A stretch of 64,000 bases of DNA from an uncultured Bacteroidota bacterium (GCA_913009685.1 CAJVXP010000008.1:1-64000); one strand, 5' to 3'; positions 17,587 through 26,906 are shown, counted from the first letter of the stretch. Made by a program: numbers and translations. The notes: generated from the sequence alone by a model not told the origin.

Positions 17587-18972
17587 TTGGATAAGACACA
17601 CCATCATAACAGGTTCCTGAAGCTGCGAAAAGCTTATCCTTACTTTGTGTTCCAAAGTTATTCAATATTCCGGACAAAAACAAGTTTGCAGGCAAAATTT
17701 ATTTTCAACCTTGCAGACAAATACACTTTTCAACCGGAAATAGAGATCCCTTTTCGGGATTTTTACAACGTTGAAAAGTTGTCGGGAAAAGTGATGGAAA
17801 ACATGATTTTCCACATCGGTATGATCGAACTTGTCAGTTACTGGAAAGCCGCTTGTCCACCCAAAGTTATTGTTCGGGCAGGCCGTTTGGATGAGAGACA
17901 AATAGCCTGGTGGAAGAAACTTTATTTTCATGGTTTGGGTGAGTTTTTTTACCTGAATGGTGTTACAACGGACATGGCGTCGTTCATGGAAATTATCCCG
18001 GAAGGGAAAGCCGGTGAAATTTCAACGGTTTCGCTGGATAGCCAACAAGTGCTTGTACCAATTGGCGGAGGCAAGGATTCGGTGGTGAGCCTGGAACTTT
18101 TGAAAAACAATGATTTAAAGGTGCGACCGTTTTTGCTGAACCCCCGTGAAGCCGGCCTTCGTTCCATCGATATTGCCGGTTTTTCAGAAAAGGAAGCGGT
18201 TGTGGTAAACAGAAAGCTCGATCCGGAATTATTGAAATTAAATAAAGCCGGTTTCCTGAACGGACACACCCCTTTTTCGGCCTTGCTGGCTTTTGTATCT
18301 GCTTTTACGGCGCTTTTGTCGGGTATCGGAAACATTGCGCTTTCCAATGAAAGCAGCGCCAACCAAAGTACCGTCCCCGGTTCCAAAATAAACCATCAAT
18401 ATTCCAAATCATTTGAATTTGAACAGGACTTTGACTGGTATCTAAAAAATTATATCCATCCTGAGCTGCGTTATTTCAGCTTTTTGCGTCCGCTAAACGA
18501 ATTGCAGATTGCCGCATTGTTTTCCAGATTTCCGCAGCACCATTTTAGTTTCAGAAGCTGCAATGCAGGCAGCAAAACGGATAGCTGGTGCGGAAATTGT
18601 CCCAAATGTCTGTTTACTTACGTGATTTTGTCACCCTTTTTGCCACAGGAAAAATTAGAGAAAATCTTTGGTACGAACCTGCTGAAAGATGAAAAATTGG
18701 TTCCTGTGATGGACGAACTGGATGGAAAAGCAGCAGTGAAACCTTTTGAGTGTGTGGGTACGCCGGAAGAAGTAAATGCTGCACTTTGGAAATCCGTTGA
18801 GATAAAAAGTGTTGATGTGCAATTTCCATTGGTGAAAATAGCCACGTATCCGGAAAAGGCCGGAGATGAAGAGGCTTTCAAAGAATTGCTTCATCATTTG
18901 AATCACGAGCATTTGCTTCCGCAGAAATTTTTACAATGGATAAAACAAGCCATAGCCGATGCTGCCGTTTAA
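17587..18972 (+). CDS. murL: UDP-N-acetylmuramoyl-L-alanyl-L-glutamate epimerase (MurL)
   Basis: MurL converts the L-glutamate of UDP-MurNAc-L-Ala-L-Glu into D-glutamate, using ATP. The sequence shows the PP-loop-like VPIGGGKDSVVSLELL, then NESSANQSTV, FSFLRPLNELQIAALF and the Cys-rich SWCGNCPKC motif, all typical of this family. The gene overlaps a MurD homologue by 14 bp, the same pairing as MurL-MurD2 in Xanthomonas. With this pair a cell can make peptidoglycan without a free-standing glutamate racemase (MurI). I chose a TTG start at 17587 (461 aa) because the frame upstream, from an ATG at 17491, is antisense to yqgE and does not look coding. The start is uncertain; the identity is fairly sure. 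Confidence 0.85.
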   Translation: MDKTHHHNRFLKLRKAYPYFVFQSYSIFRTKTSLQAKFIFNLADKYTFQPEIEIPFRDFYNVEKLSGKVMENMIFHIGMIELVSYWKAACPPKVIVRAGRLDERQIAWWKKLYFHGLGEFFYLNGVTTDMASFMEIIPEGKAGEISTVSLDSQQVLVPIGGGKDSVVSLELLKNNDLKVRPFLLNPREAGLRSIDIAGFSEKEAVVVNRKLDPELLKLNKAGFLNGHTPFSALLAFVSAFTALLSGIGNIALSNESSANQSTVPGSKINHQYSKSFEFEQDFDWYLKNYIHPELRYFSFLRPLNELQIAALFSRFPQHHFSFRSCNAGSKTDSWCGNCPKCLFTYVILSPFLPQEKLEKIFGTNLLKDEKLVPVMDELDGKAAVKPFECVGTPEEVNAALWKSVEIKSVDVQFPLVKIATYPEKAGDEEAFKELLHHLNHEHLLPQKFLQWIKQAIADAAV

Positions 18973-20251
18973 TGAAATATTTTCGGAAGGGAAATCCGTA
19001 CTAATCCTAGGCTTTGGCAAAGAGGGACACTCAACGTATCACTTTTTGTCAAAACATTTTCCCGGTTGTAAAACCGCCGTGGCCGACCGGAATACTGCTC
19101 TTGCCGATGAAAACCTTTCCGTACCGATGTATCTCGGAGACGATTATCTGCAAGCCGTTAAGGATTACGATATTGTGATGAAATCGCCGGGAATTTCCCC
19201 GGAAGGCATTCCTGAAAATCTTAAATCGAAAATCACTTCCCAAACCGACCTTTTTCTACAGACTTATGGCCGGCAAACCATCGGCGTTACCGGAACCAAA
19301 GGAAAAAGCACGACAGCAAGCCTGATTTATCATTTGCTGAAAAATACCGGCAAAAAGGCTGTTCTGATGGGAAATATCGGGTTGCCGGCCTTTGATTTTC
19401 TGGGAAAAATCGATGCTGACGACCTGATTGTTTACGAATTGTCGGCACATCAGCTTGAGTTTGTACACAGCAGTCCGCACGTTGCTGTGCTGGTGAATCT
19501 GTTTCCGGAACATCTGGATCATTTCGGGACTTTTGAAAGATACAAACAAGCCAAGCTGAATATCTTCCGCTTCCGGCAGCCTGGCGACCGTGCTTTTTGT
19601 GGTGATCAGCTGGAGGAACAAACCGGCGTTTGTGAAACGACCACAGAAGCGGAAAAAGTTTTTGGCCACAGCTTTCGTCCACAAGAACTGTTGCAGCGTA
19701 CCGGACTGCGGGGAGAACATAACCTGAAAAATATATATCTGGCATTTCATGTTTTACACTGTCTGGGAACGTCGCTTGCCGTGTTGCCTGAGGCTTTATC
19801 CGGTTTCCGTACTTTGCCACACCGGCTGGAATACGTGGGGAAATTTGGCGGAGTTGACTTTTATAACGATAGCATTTCGACGGTTCCACAATCTACAATG
19901 GCGGCGGTAAAAAGTGTGGATAGTGTGGATGCACTCATCCTCGGCGGTTTCGACCGCGGCCTTGATTACTCAGGGCTGGTCGGTTTTTTAATTGGAACTG
20001 ACATTAAAAATATTTTCTTTCTCGGAAAAGCGGGAGAGAGGATGCTGAAGTTGTTTAACACCCGGAAAAACGACAAAAATCTTTATCTGGTGAATGATCT
20101 TGCGGCAGTCTTTCAACGGTTGCAAAGTCTTCAGGATGTTTCCTGTTGCCTTTTATCACCGGCGGCAGCGAGCTACGACCAGTTTCACAATTTCGAACAC
20201 AGGGGAGATATTTTTAAAAAGCTGGCCGGTGAATTTCTGAGGGAGAAATAA
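18959..20251 (+). CDS. murD2: MurD-type ligase, likely UDP-MurNAc-L-Ala:L-glutamate ligase (MurD2)
   Basis: A 430-residue Mur ligase. It has an N-terminal Rossmann-like domain (VLILGFGKEG), the ATP-binding GVTGTKGKSTTASLIYHLL, the central NLFPEHLDHFGTFERY stretch with metal-binding His, and the C-terminal HRLEYVGKFGGVDFYNDS...AAVKS ligase signature ending in LLSPAAASYDQF. Classical MurD adds D-glutamate to UDP-MurNAc-L-alanine. Here the gene starts inside murL, and by analogy with Xanthomonas it probably adds L-glutamate, which MurL then epimerises. L- versus D-specificity cannot be read from the residues alone. Cytoplasmic. Confidence 0.85.
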   Translation: MLPFNEIFSEGKSVLILGFGKEGHSTYHFLSKHFPGCKTAVADRNTALADENLSVPMYLGDDYLQAVKDYDIVMKSPGISPEGIPENLKSKITSQTDLFLQTYGRQTIGVTGTKGKSTTASLIYHLLKNTGKKAVLMGNIGLPAFDFLGKIDADDLIVYELSAHQLEFVHSSPHVAVLVNLFPEHLDHFGTFERYKQAKLNIFRFRQPGDRAFCGDQLEEQTGVCETTTEAEKVFGHSFRPQELLQRTGLRGEHNLKNIYLAFHVLHCLGTSLAVLPEALSGFRTLPHRLEYVGKFGGVDFYNDSISTVPQSTMAAVKSVDSVDALILGGFDRGLDYSGLVGFLIGTDIKNIFFLGKAGERMLKLFNTRKNDKNLYLVNDLAAVFQRLQSLQDVSCCLLSPAAASYDQFHNFEHRGDIFKKLAGEFLREK

Positions 20252-20276
20252 AAAACGGGGCTTATGCCCCGTCGTT
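20248..20276 (-). terminator. Rho-independent terminator of the bTHX gene
   Basis: ACGGGGC-TTAT-GCCCCGT (20255-20272) forms a 7-bp GC-rich stem with a 4-nt loop. On the minus strand it is followed by a run of T (TTTTTTATTTC), so it terminates the leftward bTHX gene and may also end murL-murD2 from the other side. Confidence 0.7.
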
Positions 20277-20280
20277 AGTG

Positions 20281-20643
20281 TTATGCTTCTTTTTTATCTG
20301 CCTTTGGCTTGGTCACTTCTTCTTCTTTAGGCTTGGCGGCAGTTTTTCTGGCAGTTGACTTTTTAATGATTGGTTTTTTCGCTACAGGTATTTTAGTTTT
20401 CTTTTCTTCGGTTTTAGCTGCCGTGGTAGTCTTTTTTACCATCGCTTTCGTAGCTGTTGCTTTTTTGGCAGCAGTCTTCTTCACTTTGGGCTTTTCCCCG
20501 GCAACCTCAACTTTTATTTCCTTTGGGATCTCAGCAACAACCGGTTTCTCAAACTTAGCTTTCAGTTTTTTCCTTCTTCTCAATCTTCCGTACGAACCAT
20601 TTACAATTTTACCTCTTTTCGTCTTTTTGTCACCTTTTCCCAT
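20281..20643 (-). CDS. Small-subunit ribosomal protein bTHX with histone H1-like tail
   Basis: The first 25 residues, MGKGDKKTKRGKIVNGSYGR, are the signature of bTHX, a tiny protein that fills a cavity at the top of the 30S head in Thermus and is found across Bacteroidota. Typical members are only about 25-70 residues; this one is 120. Residues about 33-120 form a low-complexity tail rich in Lys, Ala, Thr, Pro and Glu with repeated AAKK / KKxxA blocks, like the C-terminal domain of eukaryotic or bacterial H1-like proteins. The tail may bind rRNA or DNA (inference). The gene has its own terminator and stands alone. Confidence 0.75.
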   Translation of the reverse strand: MGKGDKKTKRGKIVNGSYGRLRRRKKLKAKFEKPVVAEIPKEIKVEVAGEKPKVKKTAAKKATATKAMVKKTTTAAKTEEKKTKIPVAKKPIIKKSTARKTAAKPKEEEVTKPKADKKEA

Positions 20644-20719
20644 GGCTATATTTTTTTAAATGAATGATTATAATTAATTTACTGCTGTAAAATTATTAAA
20701 AAATCCAAAACTTCCAAAA

Positions 20720-21409
20720 TTATCGCCCAGTTTTTCTTTTTTGAAGGAATTCTTTCTCAAAAAGTTCGGCATGTTTTATGGTTTGTTTAACCCATTCTAT
20801 CAATGTATCGAGCCGTTCTTCTTTGCTTAACTGCCAGGGAATGTCCGACATTCTCAGCTTCTCTGTCAAGGTGAAAAGCGTGAGAGCGGCGGAAACTGAA
20901 ATATTGTAGCTTTCTGTAAATCCGTACATGGGAATACGCAGGTATTCATCCGCATGGGCAATGGCTGTATCGGAGAGGCCTTTCAGTTCGGTGCCGAAAA
21001 CCAGCGCCATTTTCCCGTCGATGGGAATCTCATCCAGCGTCTGGTCGTTGGTGTGGGGCGTGGTGGCCACAATGCGGTAACCGGCTCCGCGTAAAGCCTC
21101 ATAAGCAGCTACAGTGTTCTCTTCCGATTCATTGTATTTTATCAGGTTCAGCCATTTGGAAGAACCCATTGCCACCTCCGGGTTTACCTGATACCGGTTC
21201 CGGTTTTCGATGATGTGTACATCCTGAATACCGGTGAGGTCGGCACTACGCAGCACGGCGCTGGCATTGTGTGGCTGATAAATATCTTCCAGCACAACCG
21301 TAATGTGCCTCGTGCGGTATTGAATAATTTTCTCAAAGAGCTGCCTCCTGTTTTCGGTAATATATCCCGACAGAAAATCTAAAAACTCTTTTTTCGTTTG
21401 AAAATCCAT
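20720..21409 (-). CDS. trmH: TrmH-family tRNA/rRNA 2'-O-methyltransferase
   Basis: A 229-residue SPOUT methyltransferase that transfers a methyl group from SAM to a ribose 2'-OH; the closest known role is guanosine-18 of tRNA. Motif 1 is VLEDIYQPHNASAVLRSAD (N and R of the catalytic site), motif 2 LVFGTELKGLSDTAI, and motif 3 IPMYGFTESYNISVSAALTL, which forms the knot that holds SAM. The C-terminal helix 185-229 matches the extension seen in TrmH rather than TrmL. It ends 76 bp from bTHX, and the upstream S9 peptidase gene stops 13 bp before its start, so they may be co-transcribed. Confidence 0.88.
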   Translation of the reverse strand: MDFQTKKEFLDFLSGYITENRRQLFEKIIQYRTRHITVVLEDIYQPHNASAVLRSADLTGIQDVHIIENRNRYQVNPEVAMGSSKWLNLIKYNESEENTVAAYEALRGAGYRIVATTPHTNDQTLDEIPIDGKMALVFGTELKGLSDTAIAHADEYLRIPMYGFTESYNISVSAALTLFTLTEKLRMSDIPWQLSKEERLDTLIEWVKQTIKHAELFEKEFLQKRKTGR

Positions 21410-21422
21410 ACTTAAAAGTTGA

Positions 21423-24005
21423 TTACAGGTCTTTTTTAGGATACATGCTGTCCCACCATTGCGGTTGATTTTTCAGGTATTTTGCCAGCCAGGCAAAAAT
21501 GGTTTTCTGCCATAAGATCCGCTTGTTGTAATCAATGATGTGATGATTCTGACCTTTTATCTCCACAAATTCCACAGGCCGTCCGAGAAGTTTTAAAGCG
21601 GTGTAAAGCTGAATGCTTTCTCCCGTGGGGACATTGGTGTCCGCCGTACCCTGAAGGAGCAACATAGGCGTGTGGATTTTCTCTGCATTAAACAGCGGAC
21701 TGTGGTCAACGTAAAGCTTTTTGTTGTTCCATGGAAAGCTGTTAGCGGAAGCTACCGAACTATACAAATAGCCCCAGTATCCCTGTCCCCAATAGGAGGC
21801 GATATTGCTGATGCCGGCATGAGCAATGGCTGTGGTGAAGATGTCTGTTTGCGTTTGCAGCCACATGGTCATATACCCGCCATACGAGGCCCCGAGGCAA
21901 CCTACGGCTTTGGGATTTACCTGCGGGTGAGCTTTCAGGAATTTCTTGGTGCCTTCGATGATATCGCTGGCATTTTGTTTTCCCCAACCGTTCACGTGCA
22001 AAGCGGAGAAATCCTGTCCGTAGCCGGTGGCGCCGCTGGGTTGCAGGTCATACACAATGTAGCCCATGGCAGCAAACAAATTTTTCGGGTAACGGCCACC
22101 GAAGTCTCGTGTTGTGGGAACAGTTCCACCATAATAATACACCAGCAAAGGATATTTTTTATTGGGATCGTAATGCGGTGGATAATAGATACGACCTTCT
22201 ATTGTCAGCCCGTTTTTGTTTTTAAAATTCCAGTCTTCTGTTTTTCCGAATTTGACATTTGCATAAAATGCGTTTTCCGGATTTGCCACCTCCGATTGTC
22301 TGTTTTCTTTTAAATTGTAAAGCCAGCCTGTGGCAGGGTGGGAGATGCTGCTTCCTGAATAGCTCAGGAAAGGTGCGTTTTTGGAAAAGCTGACATTGTT
22401 TACCACATCCACTTTCATGGGAAGAGCGGTAAATCGACCGGTTTCAGGATTGTACCTCCAGATATTGACGTAAGTGCGGTCGGTTGTTTTGAAATAAATC
22501 TGATGGTCCAGCGGATTCCACCAGGCATTTTCTATGGTAGGATTGAAGTTTTTGGTGATGGGCTGTACGTTTTTGGTTGCCAGCGTGTAAATGTAGGCCT
22601 GAATGTCAAAATCATTTGGGATTTTAGCTCTCTTCAAATGAATGCCAGCTCCGTGAAACATGGCTGCACTTCCTGTAACGAGCAACTTTTTTCCATCCGG
22701 AGAATAGATGGCGCTTCCGCCAAAATTTGCATCCCAAATGGTATCAACCTGTCCGTTAACAAGATTCATCTGCATCAAAATTTGTTTTGTAAAAGGACGC
22801 TGTGCGTAAAACGGGAAACTTTGTGAGAAGAGGATGTGCGTTTCGTCCTGTGAAATGTCTTGTAGGTTGTTGGTCAGATAACCATAAGTCAGCTGTTTTG
22901 CGCTGTGGTCGGACACACGGAACAGGTACAACTGCGTACGCGTACGGTACCACGGCCAGCGGTCGGGCATACCACGAAGCATAAAAACGCCGCTTTTGTT
23001 TTTCTCATATTTTTCGCGAACGGAATAGATGATAAAATCGCCTTTTGGGCTCCAGTCGTAGTTCGAAAACTGCTTTGGATTGTCCATTAAAAGTGCTTCC
23101 TTGCGGGTGTCTAAATTGTAAGTCATAAGCGAAGAGGAATCACCGGTTTTTGTTACATAACTGATTTTATGTGTCCCGGGAACCCATTCCACCTTGCTCA
23201 GGTTGCTGTGTTTTGAAGAGAAAAGCGCTGCTTTGTTTTGTGTATCTTTTATTTCAAACCAGTGAATGGTTTTTCCTTTTGGCGGAAATGTTTGTGCATA
23301 CTGCAACAAAATCAGACTACCATCATCACTCAGACCGGTTGACGTAAGACGCTGCCCCAGCAGTAGATGCGGGATATCCATAAACTGTTCGTCCGACAGC
23401 GATAATGCTATAGCCTGATGTGTAAATTCTTTACTGTACGAAACGGATACCTTTACCGGAAATGTCTGCTTTTCTCCTTTTTTCACAAGCGATTTTACCA
23501 CCACAAGATATTTTCCTCTTTCCAATTTGAGAGAAGCTTCTTTTGAAACCGGTTTATTGCCCATGGAGTAGTTGGCGACTTTTTTTTCACCTTTTACAAA
23601 TACTTCATAAGGATGAGAACTCCCGGTATGCAATTTCACCTTCACAAACCGGTTGGCCTGCAAATAAAAAGCCTGCCAGTAAATGGCATAGAGAGCCGTA
23701 TCGGTTGTGAAAGGAGTTTGAAAGTCAGAAGTTTTCCATTGTAGTGATTTGCCATCGCTTTCGAGAAAAGTCTTTCCGGCCTTGGGATCGGTAACTTTTT
23801 TTTGAGAAAACTTCAACAAATCATTAGTTTTGAATGTTTTCCCTTCCAAATTGGGTTTGTTATTAAAAGCCGGCAATTGAACGCCCAAAGGACCTGCTGT
23901 TAGGAACTGTTTTACCTGTAGATCATAATTTACCGTGTCCTGAGCAAATACGGTTCCTCCAAGTAAAAAAAGGAATCCAATAAGAATAGTACTGATTTTA
24001 TACAT
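21423..24005 (-). CDS. Secreted S9 family (prolyl oligopeptidase-type) peptidase
   Basis: An 860-residue exported serine peptidase. A signal peptide (MYKISTILIGFLFLLGGTVFAQ minus its last residue or two) is followed by a beta-propeller region of about 190-600 with WSPKGDFIIYS and YSPDGKKLL blade motifs. The alpha/beta-hydrolase domain is about 610-850, with catalytic S707 in GASYGGYMT, an Asp in GTADTNVP and a His in GQNHHI. Family members cut after proline or other residues in short peptides and act in peptide uptake in Bacteroidota. It follows a DUF4412-like secreted protein in the same direction. No T9SS sorting domain is seen, so it is probably periplasmic. Confidence 0.92.
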   Translation of the reverse strand: MYKISTILIGFLFLLGGTVFAQDTVNYDLQVKQFLTAGPLGVQLPAFNNKPNLEGKTFKTNDLLKFSQKKVTDPKAGKTFLESDGKSLQWKTSDFQTPFTTDTALYAIYWQAFYLQANRFVKVKLHTGSSHPYEVFVKGEKKVANYSMGNKPVSKEASLKLERGKYLVVVKSLVKKGEKQTFPVKVSVSYSKEFTHQAIALSLSDEQFMDIPHLLLGQRLTSTGLSDDGSLILLQYAQTFPPKGKTIHWFEIKDTQNKAALFSSKHSNLSKVEWVPGTHKISYVTKTGDSSSLMTYNLDTRKEALLMDNPKQFSNYDWSPKGDFIIYSVREKYEKNKSGVFMLRGMPDRWPWYRTRTQLYLFRVSDHSAKQLTYGYLTNNLQDISQDETHILFSQSFPFYAQRPFTKQILMQMNLVNGQVDTIWDANFGGSAIYSPDGKKLLVTGSAAMFHGAGIHLKRAKIPNDFDIQAYIYTLATKNVQPITKNFNPTIENAWWNPLDHQIYFKTTDRTYVNIWRYNPETGRFTALPMKVDVVNNVSFSKNAPFLSYSGSSISHPATGWLYNLKENRQSEVANPENAFYANVKFGKTEDWNFKNKNGLTIEGRIYYPPHYDPNKKYPLLVYYYGGTVPTTRDFGGRYPKNLFAAMGYIVYDLQPSGATGYGQDFSALHVNGWGKQNASDIIEGTKKFLKAHPQVNPKAVGCLGASYGGYMTMWLQTQTDIFTTAIAHAGISNIASYWGQGYWGYLYSSVASANSFPWNNKKLYVDHSPLFNAEKIHTPMLLLQGTADTNVPTGESIQLYTALKLLGRPVEFVEIKGQNHHIIDYNKRILWQKTIFAWLAKYLKNQPQWWDSMYPKKDL

Positions 24006-24049
24006 TTTATTTTTTGATTTGATTAATTATCATTGTTATTATGAGGAAG

Positions 24050-24907
24050 TCAGGGTAACCCATCGTTGCTGCCTGAGTCATCGGGAAACAGGTTTTTTGG
24101 ATTCAGGATATTATTATTTGTGTCCAGAATCATAACATTTTCAATGCTGGTTTCCATATAACCTGCCGGAATCTGAAAAATGGCTACGGGAATGTTCATC
24201 TGTCTGATTTCCTTTACCTGCGTAACCAATTTATTACCGTCAGAGGTATAATTGACTGATTTCAGAATAAGCCCTTTCTCAAGCAGTTTTAAATACTCTT
24301 TGCTATGGCTGAGGCTGTTTTCGATGGCAAAGGGGTTCAGCGCTTTGCTAAAAGACATAATTCTGTCAATATCAGCTTCATGGTAAGGTTTAACCTTTTG
24401 CGTAACCCATACAAGCTGTTTAACCACGCTGTCGATGATGATTTCATATTCTGCGGCCGGATAGCCGATAATCGTATCTGTTTTGCCTGTTCTTTTGACG
24501 GTTACTTCAGGAAACACCCGGAGGCTGTCAGGAGTTTCATCTCTTTTCTTAAAACTTTCCAGCGCCTGTTTTATTTTTTCTTTTTGGTTGGTTGGGGCAT
24601 AAGCCAACAGTTTCTGCAACTGTTGTTCAGCCATTTGGGTTGTCGTCCGGCTCAAATCGTTGGCTGTTCCCTGCCAGTAAGAGCGATGTTGGGCGAAAAT
24701 AAGGGTGACCAGCTTGCTGTTAAAGTTAATAATACTAATAGAGGTGGGTTTGTCGAAGCGGATAATACTATCTTGAATAAAAGTGGTATAAAAAGATCTG
24801 TTTCCGAAGGCATCATTGCTTTGTTCCGATATGACCCATCCGGCTTTTAACTGCTGCGGGCCTGCAAAAAGCAGAATCGTCATCCAAATAATAATTGTTC
24901 GCCACAT
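24050..24907 (-). CDS. Secreted DUF4412-like protein of unknown function
   Basis: 285 residues with an N-terminal signal peptide (IIIWMTILLFAGPQQLKA). The mature part is one domain: it opens GWVISEQSND, has the IQDSIIRFDKPTS strand, then a central helix with basic residues (about 95-120) and VKRTGKTDTIIGYPAAEYEI, typical of secreted DUF4412 proteins in Bacteroidota. No catalytic motif is visible. It ends in a short acidic tail. It precedes the S9 peptidase by 44 bp. The function is not known. Confidence 0.65.
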   Translation of the reverse strand: MWRTIIIWMTILLFAGPQQLKAGWVISEQSNDAFGNRSFYTTFIQDSIIRFDKPTSISIINFNSKLVTLIFAQHRSYWQGTANDLSRTTTQMAEQQLQKLLAYAPTNQKEKIKQALESFKKRDETPDSLRVFPEVTVKRTGKTDTIIGYPAAEYEIIIDSVVKQLVWVTQKVKPYHEADIDRIMSFSKALNPFAIENSLSHSKEYLKLLEKGLILKSVNYTSDGNKLVTQVKEIRQMNIPVAIFQIPAGYMETSIENVMILDTNNNILNPKNLFPDDSGSNDGLP

Positions 24908-25040
24908 AAAGAATTGTTAAATACCCGCTTGAAAAGATTTGTTCACCATTTTATTTACGTAACAAAGATAAAAAATTGCTGATGTTTTTTATTATAACGA
25001 ATAAAAATTTACTTTTGCAGACTCAAAAAAAATCCGTAAG

Positions 25041-25742
25041 ATGTCGAAAAAGAAACAAAAAGAAAAAAAAACACAGAAGCAGTTTGAAAATATTGAGGAA
25101 TCTCTTTCCAGATCGGAAGCGTTTATCCTTGAAAATCAAAAGATACTCACTATTATTGTGGCTATTTTGGTAGTTATCGTCCTCGGGTTCTTTGGTTTTA
25201 GGAAATACTATTTACAACCAAAAGAAAAAGAAGCTCAGGAACAGATTTTCCCTGCCCAGCATTATTTTCAGGCCGACTCGTTAGATAAAGCTCTTTATGG
25301 TGATGGAAATAATCTTGGATTTGTGGATATTGCCAAAAGTTACAGCATCACAAAAGCCGGAAACCTGGCCAATTATTATGCCGGAATTTGCTTTCTGAAA
25401 AAAGGAAACTTTGTTAATGCCATCAAATATCTCAAAAAATTTAGCAGTGATGATGAGATTATAGGCCCCATGGCCAAAGGAGCTATTGGTGATGCTTACC
25501 TCGAAAAAGGAGACAAAGCCCAGGCCATTAGTTATTATATGGAAGCGGCTAACTTAACGGACAATGAATTTACCAGCCCTATGTTTTTGCTCAAAGCCGG
25601 TGAGGTAAATGAAATTATGGGAAACTACGACCAGGCAATTCAAGTGTACAAACGCATTCAACAGAATTATTTTAAAAGCCAGGAAGCCAGGAATATTGAG
25701 AAATATATAGCCAGGGCCGAAGCTTTGAAGAAGCGTAAGTAA
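25041..25742 (+). CDS. Membrane-anchored tetratricopeptide (YfgM/BamD-like) protein
   Basis: 233 residues: a very lysine-rich cytoplasmic start (MSKKKQKEKKTQKQ), one membrane helix (ILTIIVAILVVIVLGFFGF, about 35-53) and a periplasmic set of TPR-like helix pairs (NYYAGICFLKKGNFVNAIKYL, AIGDAYLEKGDKAQAISYY, KAGEVNEIMGNYDQAIQVY). The layout is that of YfgM, an ancillary protein that links the Sec translocon with periplasmic chaperones; that role is not shown for Bacteroidota. A TACTTTTG -7-like box lies at 25010-25017, and a strong terminator follows. Confidence 0.85.
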   Translation: MSKKKQKEKKTQKQFENIEESLSRSEAFILENQKILTIIVAILVVIVLGFFGFRKYYLQPKEKEAQEQIFPAQHYFQADSLDKALYGDGNNLGFVDIAKSYSITKAGNLANYYAGICFLKKGNFVNAIKYLKKFSSDDEIIGPMAKGAIGDAYLEKGDKAQAISYYMEAANLTDNEFTSPMFLLKAGEVNEIMGNYDQAIQVYKRIQQNYFKSQEARNIEKYIARAEALKKRK

Positions 25743-25760
25743 AAGATAAAGAAAAATTAA

Positions 25761-25796
25761 AAAAAAACCTGATGAATTTTCATCGGGTTTTTTTTA
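25761..25796 (+). terminator. Rho-independent terminator after the TPR gene
   Basis: ACCTGATGA and TCATCGGGT (25767-25788) pair with one G-T wobble, flanked by A and T runs (AAAAAAA / TTTTTTTT). It separates the TPR gene from fmt. Confidence 0.75.
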
Positions 25797-25829
25797 TTTC
25801 CGTACTTTCGTAACAATTCAGACAAACAG

Positions 25830-26807
25830 ATGGCTGTGGAAAAAAAAGATTTTCGTATCGTATTTATGGGGACACCCGATTTCGCGGTTTCTTCCTTAAA
25901 GGCTATGTTAGAAGCTGGTTATCAGGTTGTTGGTGTTGTTACGGCGCCAGACAAGCCCGCAGGCAGGGGCAAAAAACTCAGCCAGACGGCGGTGAAGAAA
26001 TTTGCGCTGGAACATGGACTGAAAGTTTTGCAGCCGCCCCGGCTGAAAAACCCGGAGTTTTTGGAAGAGTTAAAAGCATTAAAAGCCGACTTGCAGGTGG
26101 TGGTGGCATTTCGCATGCTCCCGGAACAGGTTTGGGCGATGCCCCCCTTTGGAACCGTAAATCTGCATGCTTCCCTCTTGCCGCAATACCGTGGGGCAGC
26201 GCCCATTCATCATGCCATTATCAACGGTGAAAAGCAAACCGGGCTGACGACTTTTCTGTTGCAAAAAGAGATTGATACGGGAAACATTCTGTTGCAGAAA
26301 AAGCTGGACATCGGTCCGGATGAAACAGTAGGGGAACTGCACGATCGCATGATGGCGTTGGGCGGAGAGTTGCTGGTGGAAACCATCGAACGCCTTCGCA
26401 AAGGGGAGATTACCCCCGTTGATCAGCAGGCGCTGATGAAACCCGGAACTTTGTTGAAGCCCGCACCAAAAATTTTTAAGGAAAACTGTCATATACAATG
26501 GAATAATGATGTGCATACGGTTCATAATTTTATCCGGGGACTCAGCCCTTATCCCGGCGCTTTTTCCTTACTAAAATCGCCTTCGGGTGATGAATATACC
26601 GTGAAAATTTTTAAAGCTTCCGGGGAGTTTTCATCAGAGCAGCTTCATCCCGGGGCCATTGTTACCGATGGGAAGACCTTTTTAAAAGTAGCCGTTGCGG
26701 ATGGCTTCATTTACATTTATGATTTACAGAAAGAAGGTAAAAAACGGCTTCGGACGGAAGAATTCCTGCGGGGCTTTACCATAGATGAAAATTGGTATTT
26801 TACCTGA
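25830..26807 (+). CDS. fmt: Methionyl-tRNA formyltransferase
   Basis: 325 residues. The enzyme formylates the amino group of initiator Met-tRNA with 10-formyl-tetrahydrofolate. Marks are RIVFMGTPDFAVSSL at the N terminus, the folate-binding and catalytic NLHASLLPQYRGAAPIHHAI (N, H), and GLTTFLLQKEIDTGNIL with the catalytic Asp. The C-terminal domain that grips the tRNA is complete (VRGLSPYPGAF-like and KTFLKVAVADGFIYI). It is alone between two terminators and upstream of the HU gene. Nothing unusual. Confidence 0.96.
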   Translation: MAVEKKDFRIVFMGTPDFAVSSLKAMLEAGYQVVGVVTAPDKPAGRGKKLSQTAVKKFALEHGLKVLQPPRLKNPEFLEELKALKADLQVVVAFRMLPEQVWAMPPFGTVNLHASLLPQYRGAAPIHHAIINGEKQTGLTTFLLQKEIDTGNILLQKKLDIGPDETVGELHDRMMALGGELLVETIERLRKGEITPVDQQALMKPGTLLKPAPKIFKENCHIQWNNDVHTVHNFIRGLSPYPGAFSLLKSPSGDEYTVKIFKASGEFSSEQLHPGAIVTDGKTFLKVAVADGFIYIYDLQKEGKKRLRTEEFLRGFTIDENWYFT

Positions 26808-26906
26808 GAAAGCTGCTTCAAACGCCGATTTCCGGCTGTTTTCGCTTGTTTTTATTAACAAATTGCAGGATTTATTAACATTTTTTGACTTTTTTAACAT
26901 ATATCC

